Source: Anaerolineales bacterium (GTDB lineage: Bacteria > Chloroflexota > Anaerolineae > Anaerolineales > Villigracilaceae). From it: a stretch of 64,000 nt of DNA. Made by a program: the position numbers and the translations under genes. Positions 8,978 to 17,174 of this stretch are shown here, in pieces. The stretch is from the NCBI GenBank assembly GCA_030583905.1, contig CP129481.1, forward strand, positions 1,612,001 through 1,676,000, given 5' to 3'. The number at the start of each line of letters is the position of its first letter. Position 1 is the stretch's first letter. A model generated the notes under the pieces. That model saw nothing but the letters and a program-made list of their open reading frames with translations, searched no databases and had not been told where the DNA came from.

Positions 8978-10780
8978 CTACTCTCTCAGCCTCCCTCGTT
9001 CCTCCTCGATTACGCTCTCATCCAACTTCTTGAACAGCGGACCCGGCTGATTCAACTTCGCGCCCGGCTTCAAATCGCTGGGTTGCCATTGTGGACGAGT
9101 CCGCGACTCGCCCCTACGATATCCCAACACTTTGTGCGTTCCCAGCGAATCGGTCACGTCTTCGGTGTATTGCTCGCCGAAGAGCGGAGTCTCATAACCG
9201 AAGAATCCATGCAGGCGTTGTGACGTGAATGGCAGGAAGGGCGCGAAGATGACTTTGAGCGAGTCGATCGCTTTCAAGGCAGTGTAGATGGTCTTGGCGG
9301 CGGCGTCCTTGTCGGTCTTCACAGCAGACCATGGCGCTTGTACGTCAAGGTATTGATTGACGGCGGTGGCGAGTTTCATCGCTTCACTCAAAGCAGAGCG
9401 CAGGCGTACGGCTTCGAGCTCCGCGCCGACAGTGTTGAATCCCGCCTCGATGGTGGCGAGCAGGTTCAGGTCGGAGTCGCGAAGCGAGGCGGGGTCAACA
9501 TCCGGCACATGACCTTCCCAATGTTTATAACAGAACGACAGCACGCGGTTGGCAAGGTTGCCCCACGTCGCCACGAGCTCGTTGTTGTTACGCGCCACGA
9601 ACTCCGCCCAATCCCAATCGCTGTCTTTGCTTTCGGGCATGTTCGTCGTCAGGTAATAGCGGACGGCGTCGGGGTCGTAGCGGGTGAGCGCGTCGCGTCC
9701 CCAGACCGCCCAATTGCGCGAGCCGCTGATTTTCTGCCCTTCGAGATTCATGAACTGGTTGGCGGGCACGTCGAACGGCAGGATGAGCGGCGCGTTTTGT
9801 TCGCCCGCAAAGAACTCCATGAACGCGCTGCCTGCGCCCATCAACTCGGCGGGCCACTGTGACGTGTGGAAGAAGATGTTGTCTTTGCCAATAAAGTGGA
9901 ATTGCTTCGCGGCGGGGTTGATCCACCAATCGCGCCACGCCTCTTTATTACCCGATAGTTGACTCCACTCGATCGGAGCGGAGAGATAGCCGATGACGGC
10001 TTCGAACCACACGTACAACACTTTGGTCTTCCATTGCGGCTCATCCACAGGGACAGGGATGCCCCAATCGAGGTCGCGGGTGATGGAACGTGCTTTCAAG
10101 CCTTCGCTTTCGATCTTGCGCAATGACTCGCCCAAGACCGTGTCACGCATGTGACCCGAACGCGATTGCAGGAATTTCTTCACGTCCGGTTCGAGCTTGG
10201 AGAGATCGAGGTAGAAATGTTCGGTGTCGCGCAATTCAAGTGCGCCGTCGCCGGTCTTTGCGCGCGGATTTTTCAACTTCTCCGGTTCGAGCACATTGCC
10301 GCAGTTATCACATTGATCGGAACGCGCGCCTTCGAAACCGCAGATGTAGCATGTCCCTTCCACATAGCGGTCCGGCAGGAATTTGCTCCCGCTGGGGGAG
10401 TACCATTGCTTGCTGAACTCGCGGTAGAGGAAGCCGTTCTTCTGCAGGGCAAGGAACATTGCTTGCGAAACCTTGAAGTGGTTGTCGCTGTGCGTTGTGG
10501 TGTACAGGTCGTAGGTGATGCCAAGTTGCTGGAATAACTCGATGAAGCCTTCATGGAAGGATTTGTACACTTCCTCGACGGGTTTGCCGAGTTTGTCCGC
10601 GCTCATGGTGACCGGCGTGCCATGCGAGTCGGTGCCGGTGATCATCAGCACTTTGTTCCCTTTCAGGCGGTGGTAGCGGGCGAAAATGTCGCCGGGCAGG
10701 TGGGAGCCGGTGATATTGCCGACGTGGATTTCAGCGTTGGCGTAAGGCCAGGCGACAGCGACTAGGATGGTTTCGGTCAT
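8978..10780 (-). CDS. metG: methionyl-tRNA synthetase
   Basis: A 600-residue class I aminoacyl-tRNA synthetase charging tRNA-Met. The HIGH motif appears as HVGN (19-22). A zinc knuckle with Cys144, Cys147, Cys157 and Cys160 follows. The KMSKS loop is KISGS (350-354) inside QKISGSRNWAVW. This resembles the KIS-S-RNWAVW form of the archaeal-type lineage, with Gly in place of the second-last variable residue. The C-terminal half is the helical anticodon-binding domain; no EMAP/tRNA-binding extension is present. Start supported by AAGGAG before the ATG. Confidence 0.95.
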   Translation of the reverse strand: MTETILVAVAWPYANAEIHVGNITGSHLPGDIFARYHRLKGNKVLMITGTDSHGTPVTMSADKLGKPVEEVYKSFHEGFIELFQQLGITYDLYTTTHSDNHFKVSQAMFLALQKNGFLYREFSKQWYSPSGSKFLPDRYVEGTCYICGFEGARSDQCDNCGNVLEPEKLKNPRAKTGDGALELRDTEHFYLDLSKLEPDVKKFLQSRSGHMRDTVLGESLRKIESEGLKARSITRDLDWGIPVPVDEPQWKTKVLYVWFEAVIGYLSAPIEWSQLSGNKEAWRDWWINPAAKQFHFIGKDNIFFHTSQWPAELMGAGSAFMEFFAGEQNAPLILPFDVPANQFMNLEGQKISGSRNWAVWGRDALTRYDPDAVRYYLTTNMPESKDSDWDWAEFVARNNNELVATWGNLANRVLSFCYKHWEGHVPDVDPASLRDSDLNLLATIEAGFNTVGAELEAVRLRSALSEAMKLATAVNQYLDVQAPWSAVKTDKDAAAKTIYTALKAIDSLKVIFAPFLPFTSQRLHGFFGYETPLFGEQYTEDVTDSLGTHKVLGYRRGESRTRPQWQPSDLKPGAKLNQPGPLFKKLDESVIEEERGRLRE

Positions 10781-10798
10781 GAGGTTTCTCCTTCGGAG

Positions 10799-10855
10799 AG
10801 CTATCAGCTATCGGCATTCAGCTACTGACTGATAGCTGACGGCTGAACGCTGTTC
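10799..10855. repeat. dispersed-type imperfect repeat (AGCTATCAGC family)
   Basis: A run of overlapping direct and inverted AGCTATCAGC / GCTGATAGC-like units upstream of metG. It has no coding potential. Only one copy lies in this window, so membership of a repeat family is inferred from its internal structure. Confidence 0.4.
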
Positions 10856-10867
10856 TTATGTCAAACA

Positions 10868-10903
10868 AAAAGGCTGTCCGCGAAATGGACAGCCCGTTTT
10901 TTT
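10868..10903. terminator. hairpin terminator between metG and DUF177
   Basis: Stem GGCTGTCC/GGACAGCC (10872-10879 with 10887-10894), flanked by A5 on the left and T7 on the right. It can act on the minus-strand DUF177 transcript and on any plus-strand read-through. The stretch 10904-11018 shows no credible gene. Confidence 0.7.
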
Positions 10904-11018
10904 AGGTACGACGGTCTAACGTGCTTTCCACTCGGCGCAGGGGAAAATTTCCATGCGGGACATCAACATGGTCATTGACACCATTGGGAAAGCGGATTTG
11001 AACATCATGGGCGTTATT

Positions 11019-11525
11019 TTACAACAAATCCTTCAACTTTGCGAAGGGAGAATCGGATTCGGCAGGGCGGTGACCGCAATCCTTCTCGTTCAGGTTCTGA
11101 CCGCACTCGGCGCAGAGTCCTTTGCAATCGGGCTTGCAGACCGGGCTGATCGGGATCTCCAGCAGGGCATATTCGCGCAAAAGGACCGCCATATCGAGGT
11201 GGGCGTCGTCGGGGAGGAGCAAGCCCGAGTCGGTGATGGAGCGTTTGTCGAAGGCGTACAACTCGGTGAAGGACCAGTCCAGTTCCGTGTCGAATTCCGT
11301 CAAACAACGGACGCATTCCAGCGTGGTTTCAGCGGAGAAATCCGCCTGCACGATCAGTCCCTGCGGCGTTTTGCCGACATTGATGATACCTTCGAAGTTG
11401 TGCAGTTCAAGGTCATCACCGAGGGTGATGGAATCGAACACGAACGGGAAGTCGTGGTTGTAGCCGACTTCTTCATGGATGATGAATCCAACATTGAAAC
11501 GGAAGGGTTTTTTAGGGCTGGGCAT
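11019..11525 (-). CDS. DUF177 / YceD-family protein
   Basis: 168 residues of the YceD family. The C-terminal half has the family's cysteine pattern CKPDCKGLCAECGQNLNEKDC, probably metal-binding, and the typical ending SPFAKLKDLL. In most bacteria yceD is followed by rpmF (ribosomal protein L32) and is linked to large-ribosomal-subunit or 23S rRNA maturation. Here no rpmF follows. The gene lies 56 bases after the polyprenyl synthase gene on the same strand. Confidence 0.9.
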   Translation of the reverse strand: MPSPKKPFRFNVGFIIHEEVGYNHDFPFVFDSITLGDDLELHNFEGIINVGKTPQGLIVQADFSAETTLECVRCLTEFDTELDWSFTELYAFDKRSITDSGLLLPDDAHLDMAVLLREYALLEIPISPVCKPDCKGLCAECGQNLNEKDCGHRPAESDSPFAKLKDLL

Positions 11526-11581
11526 GAGGTTACGAAGGTGAATTATGAAGGGTGGAAGACCATTCAGACCAGTACGACCTA

Positions 11582-12547
11582 TCAGACTTTTCTATCCACA
11601 ATATATCTTGCCAGATTTTCCAACGCGTCGCGTTCGGCGCAGGCAGGCATGGATTGTAAACAAGTGAGCGCCCGGTATACGTGTCCCTCCGCTTCCAGCA
11701 TGGCTTGCTTGGACGCATCGCTGGCGCGGATGTTCTCCACGAGGCGGGTCATGTGTTCGGTGTTGGTCCAGCCGCCATTGGGCAGGGACTGGATGTTCGG
11801 GTCGTCCGGGTTGGCTTCAGCGTAGTAAATGGCGGGGAGCGTGACCAAGCCGTTCAGCAGGTCCGAGCCGAGCGGTTTGCCGACGGTGTTCTGGTCGCCG
11901 GTGAAGTCGAGGATGTCATCCACGATCTGGAACGCCATGCCGACTTCATAGCCGAACACGCGCATGGATTCGGTCACCGCCTCATCTGCCGGGCTGACCA
12001 TTGCCGCCGCGCGGGAGGTCATTTCGAACAGGGAGGCGGTCTTGGCGTAGATGCGTTTGTAATAGTTCTCGCGGTTGACCAGCCCGCGCGAGGTGAACAT
12101 CTGCGTCAGTTCGCCGTTGACGATGACCGCCAGCGTTTCGGAAAACAATTTCATCAGCGGCAGGTGGTCGGTTTCGGCGGCGAGTTTGGCGGCGCGCGCG
12201 AACAGGAAGTCGCCGGTCAGCACGGTGGCGGGCGGTGACCAGCGCGCATTCAGCGTGGACATGCCTCTGCGTAAAAGCGCACCGTCGATCAGGTCGTCAT
12301 GGACGAGGGTGGCGGTGTGCAGCAGTTCGACTGCCGCGCCGAGCGTGACGAGCTTTTCCAGCGGGGCATCCAGCATGTTTCCGACGAGCAGGCTGAGGGT
12401 CGGGCGGATGCGTTTGCCTCCCGCCGCCAGCAAATGTTCCAGGGCGGCGCGCAGGTCGGGATGGGATTCATCCGCTTGCGCCCGCATTCGTTCTTCAACG
12501 AGTTTGATTTCTTGTGTGACAGGTGATAGAAAAGTTACCGCGTTCAA
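11582..12547 (-). CDS. trans-polyprenyl diphosphate synthase
   Basis: A 321-residue isoprenyl chain-elongation enzyme. The first aspartate-rich motif DDLID is at 84-88 with GGKRIRP at 43-49; the second motif DDILD is at 210-214. The reaction adds isopentenyl diphosphate to an allylic diphosphate. Ala and Leu residues before the first motif (TATLVHDD) point to a medium or long chain, such as the side chain of menaquinone, but length cannot be fixed by eye. It starts one base after the tatD stop codon, so translation is probably coupled. Confidence 0.93.
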   Translation of the reverse strand: MNAVTFLSPVTQEIKLVEERMRAQADESHPDLRAALEHLLAAGGKRIRPTLSLLVGNMLDAPLEKLVTLGAAVELLHTATLVHDDLIDGALLRRGMSTLNARWSPPATVLTGDFLFARAAKLAAETDHLPLMKLFSETLAVIVNGELTQMFTSRGLVNRENYYKRIYAKTASLFEMTSRAAAMVSPADEAVTESMRVFGYEVGMAFQIVDDILDFTGDQNTVGKPLGSDLLNGLVTLPAIYYAEANPDDPNIQSLPNGGWTNTEHMTRLVENIRASDASKQAMLEAEGHVYRALTCLQSMPACAERDALENLARYIVDRKV

Positions 12548-12548
12548 A

Positions 12549-13367
12549 TCAGTCTCCCCATGCGAAGAGCCGTTCCGCGTTGGCGGTGGTGATGGCGGCG
12601 ATCTCCGCAGGGCTTTTGGAATGGATTTCTGCTATTTTATCAGCAATATGAGAAACAAAGGCAGGTTCGTTTCGTCTGCCCCGCTGGGGAACGGGAGCGA
12701 GGAAAGGCGCATCGGTTTCGATGAGGATTTTTTCGAGCGGAAGTTGTCTGATGATTTCGCGCTTTTGCTCGGCGTTCTTGTAGGTGACAGGTCCCGTGAC
12801 GCCGATGTAAAAATTCAGGTCCAGTCCCTTTTGGGCGGTTTCAAGCGTGCCGTTGAACGAGTGTAATACGCCGGGCTGTTCCGCCAGCCTGCCGCTCAGT
12901 CCGCGATGCCACTCTGACAAAATTTCAAGCAGGTCCACCGAAGCCCCTCCGAACCACGCATCCCCTTCCTCGCGCATGTGGATGACGACGGGCTTGTTCA
13001 CTTCTTTCGCGAATTGCAATTGCTTTTTCAACGCCTCATGCTGGAAGGCGCGTTTTTCGGGTTCCTTCACCCAATAGTAGTCAATGCCGATCTCGCCGAT
13101 GGCGACCACTTTTAAGTGCTTCGCCAGTTCCTTCACTTGTTGGAAGGTGCTATCGGAAAACTCATCCAGATCGGTGGGATGGAAGCCGACTGCCGCATAC
13201 ACGCCCGGATTTGATTCTGCCAACTTCACCGCCTCTTTACTGGACCTGTGGTGGAGTCCTGGAACCAGAATGTTGACCACCCCCGCTTCGTTCGCGCGCC
13301 GGATCACATCCGCGCGGTCAGCGTTGAATTTGTGGTAATCAAGATGGCAGTGGGTGTCGGTTAACAT
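12549..13367 (-). CDS. tatD: TatD-family metal-dependent hydrolase (DNase)
   Basis: A 272-residue TIM-barrel hydrolase. Metal ligands appear in THCHLD (5-10), GEIGIDYYW, PVVIHMREE and LIETDAPFLAP. TatD proteins are magnesium-dependent 3'-5' exonucleases involved in DNA repair and quality control. The gene is followed after one base by the polyprenyl synthase gene; in many genomes tatD instead follows metG, which is nearby here but separated. Normal length, no defects. Confidence 0.93.
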   Translation of the reverse strand: MLTDTHCHLDYHKFNADRADVIRRANEAGVVNILVPGLHHRSSKEAVKLAESNPGVYAAVGFHPTDLDEFSDSTFQQVKELAKHLKVVAIGEIGIDYYWVKEPEKRAFQHEALKKQLQFAKEVNKPVVIHMREEGDAWFGGASVDLLEILSEWHRGLSGRLAEQPGVLHSFNGTLETAQKGLDLNFYIGVTGPVTYKNAEQKREIIRQLPLEKILIETDAPFLAPVPQRGRRNEPAFVSHIADKIAEIHSKSPAEIAAITTANAERLFAWGD

Positions 13368-13399
13368 GGTTCAAAGTTTGCAGGCTGCACGTTGAAGGT

Positions 13400-13430
13400 T
13401 GAAAATCGCCGCCTATTTTTCGGCGGCGAT
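13400..13430 (-). terminator. terminator overlapping the antitoxin stop codon
   Basis: Stem ATCGCCGCC/GGCGGCGAT (13405-13413 with 13422-13430); the last antitoxin codons and its TAG lie in the loop and 3' arm. TTTTC follows on the minus strand. Confidence 0.6.
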
Positions 13431-13754
13431 CTTCTTTTTTGATTTTTTGCTGACCTTGTATTTACCTTTTTTCTCGCCGATTTTCTTCTCTGGAACAAGC
13501 GCGATCAAAGTCCGCAAGGCGTTGTTGACGCTTTCGGAATCGGGAAAATATTCCGCCACATCGGGTTCGAGTCTGACCACTGGTCCAAAATGCTGGACAG
13601 TAACTGTGCCATCTTCATTACGGATGCGGACAGTATATCCCTTTTGCATATCGCGGTAATACTTTCCGCGAACGCCTTTTTTGCCCGAAAAATCATATTC
13701 GGGCAGCATGCCATCGTCGTATTCTTCAGAATTGATTTTATTTGCCTTCTTCAT
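13413..13754 (-). CDS. putative antitoxin of the BrnT-type pair
   Basis: 113 residues. The N-terminal part has the YDFSGKKGVRGKYY signature seen in small antitoxins paired with RelE- or BrnT-fold toxins, and the segment DVAEYFPDSESVNNALRTL is typical of the same group. The C-terminus is a Lys-rich tail. It overlaps the end of the toxin gene by 17 bases, as expected of a toxin-antitoxin operon in toxin-first order. It does not look like a canonical BrnA. Binding to the toxin and to its own promoter is inferred. Confidence 0.75.
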   Translation of the reverse strand: MKKANKINSEEYDDGMLPEYDFSGKKGVRGKYYRDMQKGYTVRIRNEDGTVTVQHFGPVVRLEPDVAEYFPDSESVNNALRTLIALVPEKKIGEKKGKYKVSKKSKKKIAAEK

Positions 13755-14052
13755 AAATTTTTCTTTCCGTTGCGGTTGCCTTACGGCAACTGATAATACG
13801 GATCAAAACGTGATTTAATTTTATATGCCTTTCAAGGTGAACGACCAGTAATATTCTCTCACTTGTTGATTTTCCCATGCTGATAAATCGCTCTTCATGA
13901 TCCGAATGTTCATCGTCGGGGATGGTGATTAGGAATGGATCGGTAAAGATTGTCCTGCCTTCATCAAAACTTACCTTATGTTTGGCAAGATTGATTTTTG
14001 CTTTGTTCTCATCCCATTCAAATTCGAAATTAACATCATTCCCGTGATCCAT
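13738..14052 (-). CDS. brnT: BrnT-family ribonuclease toxin
   Basis: A 104-residue toxin. It begins with the hallmark FEWDENKAKINLAKHKVSFDE-like stretch (WDENKAKINLAKHKVSF), then has the conserved H-EERF and IRIISCRKATATERKIYE segments. BrnT cleaves RNA and is neutralised by its cognate antitoxin. The start at ATG 14052 is chosen because homology begins right after it. An upstream in-frame ATG at 14145 would add unrelated sequence across the divergent promoter region. TATAAT at 14065-14060 on the minus strand lies seven bases from the ATG, so the mRNA may be leaderless. Confidence 0.87.
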   Translation of the reverse strand: MDHGNDVNFEFEWDENKAKINLAKHKVSFDEGRTIFTDPFLITIPDDEHSDHEERFISMGKSTSERILLVVHLERHIKLNHVLIRIISCRKATATERKIYEEGK

Positions 14053-14059
14053 ATTCCAA

Positions 14060-14065
14060 ATTATA
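14060..14065 (-). promoter_or_regulatory. -10 element of a likely leaderless brnT transcript
   Basis: Perfect TATAAT on the minus strand, preceded by GG and ending seven bases before the ATG; there is no ribosome site and no good -35 box. Confidence 0.45.
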
Positions 14066-14144
14066 CCGCCATTGACCAGTACTTTTGCCGAATTGACCGA
14101 TGTGCTCCCTCCATGTATATTCGGGAAAAACGATGGAGTTTCCA

Positions 14145-15560
14145 ATGAAAAAAATGCTTTTTCTCCTTGCGATCTTCCTGATTTTCACATCCATTCTTCC
14201 ACAGGGAATTGTCCTTGCCGACGCTGCGCCGCCTGAAGCGCCTCCGGGGACGACGTTGTTGCCCGGCGAGTCCATCACGCAAGTCCGCATGGTCTCTGAA
14301 ACAGTGACGCTGACCATTTCCAAGCATCCGATCAATCCTCAGAGAGCCATTGCCAGGACCGAAGCCGTGTTCACCATGCGCAATCTCGGCACGGAAGCAG
14401 AGACAATGGCGGTGCGTTTTCCGCTCTCGTTCTTCAACGGCAACTCGGATGGGTACGGCGGTTTTCCTGAAATTCCTTCCATCACGGTTAAAGTGGACGG
14501 CAAGTCTGTGCCCACCCGCCGCGAAGTCCAGCCGTTCTCATCCAGCGAGTATTCCTTCCCCGAGCGCGAAGAGATTCCCTGGGCGGTCTTTGATGTGACC
14601 TTCCCGCCGGATCAGGATGTGATTCTCGAAGTCGTTTACAACGTCAATGGCTTTGGCTACTATCCCTATGAAGCCTTCAAATACATCCTTGAAACCGGCG
14701 CAGGCTGGAACGGCACGATCGGAAGTGCCGAGATCATCGTCCGCCTGCCGTATGAGGTCAGCGAACAGAATCTCGACCTGATGGGTCAGGCTGGGCACGG
14801 CGAATCAACTTCGGGCGGATTCCGAAGCGGGAACGAGATCCGTTGGATATTCAAAGACCTTGAGCCGACCTATCTCGATAACATTCAGATCGTTGTCGTC
14901 ACGCCGCCGCTGTGGGAAAAGGTGTTGAGCGAAAAAGCCAATGTCGAGAAAAATCCCAACGATGGCGAAGCGTGGGGCAGGCTGGCGAAGGCGTATAAAG
15001 AAGTCGTCATGATGCCGAAGGGCTACCTGCGCGAAGACCCTGCGGGTGTCGAGTTGTACGAGTTGAGCAAGGCGGCATACGAGCGCTGTCTTGAACTGCT
15101 TCCGAACGATCCGCTCTGGCATTACGGCTATGCCGATCTGTTGTGGGCGCATTATCAATATGGCATTTATTTTTCAGGCAAATCTGATACCGAGGGGATT
15201 CTCGCCAAGACCCTGACCGCGTTGCAAACCACGCTCGCGCTCGACCCGAACAACCAGCTTGCGAAAGATATGTTGTTGAACATCAGTTATCAAGTTCCGC
15301 AAGCCGTGCAAGCGGATGGGGAGAATTTCATTCTGTTGGGATTGACCGCGACGCCTGTTCCTCCCACGCCCTGGGGCGGCTTCCCGACTGAAACGCCTCA
15401 GCCCACACCGGAGCCTGTTGCCGCTGTCCAAACCGAATCCCCGCCGCAAGCGCAACCCGCCGCAACGGAAGTTCCCACCGCGCAAAATCCCCTGTGCGGA
15501 AGCGCCTTCCTATTCCCCGCCTTGTTCGGGATGGTTTTGGTTGCGAAACGTAAACGATAA
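14145..15560 (+). CDS. secreted/anchored surface protein with TPR-like region and C-terminal membrane tail
   Basis: 471 residues. A signal peptide (1-27, KK followed by a hydrophobic core and ending VLADA) leads to a beta-rich extracellular region (to about 265). Next comes a helical TPR-like part (EAWGRLAKAYKEV; LYELSKAAYERCLELLPNDP), a Pro/Thr/Gln-rich linker (about 405-445) and a final tail PLCGSAFLFPALFG...KRKR. That tail has a Cys-Gly motif, one membrane helix and a basic end, like a sorting signal. ATG 14145 is chosen for GGAG at 14135-14138. Exact function is not recognised; exposed on the cell surface by inference. Confidence 0.8.
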   Translation: MKKMLFLLAIFLIFTSILPQGIVLADAAPPEAPPGTTLLPGESITQVRMVSETVTLTISKHPINPQRAIARTEAVFTMRNLGTEAETMAVRFPLSFFNGNSDGYGGFPEIPSITVKVDGKSVPTRREVQPFSSSEYSFPEREEIPWAVFDVTFPPDQDVILEVVYNVNGFGYYPYEAFKYILETGAGWNGTIGSAEIIVRLPYEVSEQNLDLMGQAGHGESTSGGFRSGNEIRWIFKDLEPTYLDNIQIVVVTPPLWEKVLSEKANVEKNPNDGEAWGRLAKAYKEVVMMPKGYLREDPAGVELYELSKAAYERCLELLPNDPLWHYGYADLLWAHYQYGIYFSGKSDTEGILAKTLTALQTTLALDPNNQLAKDMLLNISYQVPQAVQADGENFILLGLTATPVPPTPWGGFPTETPQPTPEPVAAVQTESPPQAQPAATEVPTAQNPLCGSAFLFPALFGMVLVAKRKR

Positions 15561-15583
15561 TCCCATGCTGGCACGTTAAAAAA

Positions 15584-15621
15584 TTGGCAGGTTGGAACCT
15601 TCGAACATTCCAACCTGCCAA
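15584..15621. repeat. 14-bp-stem palindromic repeat / possible terminator
   Basis: Perfect inverted repeat TTGGCAGGTTGGAA / TTCCAACCTGCCAA (15584-15597 with 15608-15621) between two convergent genes. It lacks a strong T run, so it is more like a dispersed repeat than a classical terminator, but could serve as one. Confidence 0.6.
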
Positions 15622-15640
15622 CTTGTAAACTTTCAAACGA

Positions 15641-17071
15641 TCACTTAATCCCCGCCACCTTCAACCCATCCTGTAAAATCGCCTGCACCTTGTCGGCGTG
15701 ACGGGTTTCGCAATACACGCGCAGGATCGGCTCCGTGCCGCTGAAGCGGATGAGCATCCAGCCGCCATCTTCCAGTTTGAATTGGAAGCCGTCCACAGTG
15801 ATGAGTTCGGTGACTTTCAAACCACCCAACGTGGACGGATTATTATCCATGATGATCTTCTCGCGTGCCGCGCGGTCACCGCTGAAGGGACTGTCCACGC
15901 GGTCGTAGAAATATTCGCCGCCGACTTTTTCGAACAAATCCTTGAGCAATTCAGTCGGTTTCTTGCCCGTCTTGACCATGAAATTGAGCATGAACAAGCC
16001 CGCCAGAATCCCATCGCGTTCAGGGACGTTGCCGCGGAAGGCATAACCGCCGCTCTCTTCACCGCCGATGAGCGCATTCGTCTCGGTCATCTTCGGCGCG
16101 ACGAATTTGAATCCCACACCCGTCTCATGGACAGGCACACCGTATAGTTCACCAAGTTTATTTAACATGCCCGTCGTTGAAAGCGTCTTCACAATGTCGC
16201 CGCGTTCGCCGCGGATCTCGAGCAGATAATAGGCAAGCAAAGCATACACGCGCAGTTGATTGATGAACTCGCCGTTCTCGTCGCCGATGCCGCAGCGGTC
16301 TGCGTCACCGTCCAGGATCAAAAGCACATCGGCTTTATTGTCTACTGTCGCCTTCAAGCCCACGTCAATGTTCGGGCGGATCGGTTCGGGACGTTTCATC
16401 TCCGGGAAGGACGGATTACGCTCGTTATGGATTTCGATCACCTTCGTCTTGCCGCCTGCTAGCAGGCGTGTGAACCAATTCGCGCCGTTGCCCCACATCG
16501 CATCCACCATCACGGTCAGACCTGCGTCCTTGATCGGCTGAAGATCGATCAACCCATCGCGGGTGAGATGCTCGATGTAAGGAGTTGCCGCATCGAACTT
16601 GACGATCTCGCCCGCGGCTTCCGCTTCCTTGTAGGATTTGCGCTTCACGTCTTTGACATCGTCCGGGATTCCGCCTTCGATCTGATTCAAACCTTCGGGG
16701 TCGATTGCGCCGCCTGTCTCGTTGCGGACCTTGAAGCCGTTATCCGTAGGCGGGTTGTGGCTGGCTGTGATATTCACTGCGCCCGCGGCTTTTTTATCTA
16801 CAACTGCATACGCAATGACCGGGGTTGGGGTCGCGCCGTCGGTGAGATAGACCTTCAAGCCGTTGCCCGCCAGCACTTCGGCGACGGCGGCGGCGAAATG
16901 TTCACTGCCGAAGCGCTTGTCGTGCCCGACCACGATCCACTGTCCCTGTTTGCCTTGCGAAAGCATGTATGATGCAAATCCCTGCGCACAACGGCGGACA
17001 TTGTCGAACGTGTAATCTTCCGCGATGACTCCGCGCCAGCCGTCCGTGCCGAAAATGATCTTGTGTGTCAT
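15641..17071 (-). CDS. phosphoglucomutase/phosphomannomutase family protein
   Basis: A 476-residue alpha-D-phosphohexomutase. The phosphoserine loop TASHNPP has Ser104 (T102-P108); the magnesium loop is DGDADR (254-259); the sugar-binding EESGGYAF follows; the phosphate-binding loop near the C-terminus is [12 protein letters not shown]. It interconverts hexose 1- and 6-phosphates for glycan precursor synthesis. Whether glucose, mannose or glucosamine phosphate is preferred cannot be decided; SGTEP fits PGM/PMM. It lies downstream of the helix-hairpin-helix gene but is separated from it by a terminator. Confidence 0.92.
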   Translation of the reverse strand: MTHKIIFGTDGWRGVIAEDYTFDNVRRCAQGFASYMLSQGKQGQWIVVGHDKRFGSEHFAAAVAEVLAGNGLKVYLTDGATPTPVIAYAVVDKKAAGAVNITASHNPPTDNGFKVRNETGGAIDPEGLNQIEGGIPDDVKDVKRKSYKEAEAAGEIVKFDAATPYIEHLTRDGLIDLQPIKDAGLTVMVDAMWGNGANWFTRLLAGGKTKVIEIHNERNPSFPEMKRPEPIRPNIDVGLKATVDNKADVLLILDGDADRCGIGDENGEFINQLRVYALLAYYLLEIRGERGDIVKTLSTTGMLNKLGELYGVPVHETGVGFKFVAPKMTETNALIGGEESGGYAFRGNVPERDGILAGLFMLNFMVKTGKKPTELLKDLFEKVGGEYFYDRVDSPFSGDRAAREKIIMDNNPSTLGGLKVTELITVDGFQFKLEDGGWMLIRFSGTEPILRVYCETRHADKVQAILQDGLKVAGIK

Positions 17072-17133
17072 GAATCTTCTCCTAAAAAATGATGACCTGC
17101 AAAAATTATACCCGCCTCGGGCATAAATATCGT

Positions 17134-17169
17134 CCGAAAAAAGAACTCCGAGAATTTTCTCGGAGTTCT
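17134..17169 (-). terminator. terminator after the helix-hairpin-helix gene
   Basis: Perfect 13-base stem AGAACTCCGAGAA/TTCTCGGAGTTCT (17141-17153 with 17157-17169), followed on the minus strand by TTTTTTCGG. Confidence 0.85.
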
Positions 17170-17174
17170 AATTT

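Noticed and set aside
10904..11018. Possible rpmF (L32) after the DUF177 gene
   Set aside because: rpmF normally follows yceD, but translation on the minus strand gives no L32 cysteine or Lys/Arg-rich pattern; only a Met-rich 30-codon frame without ribosome site.
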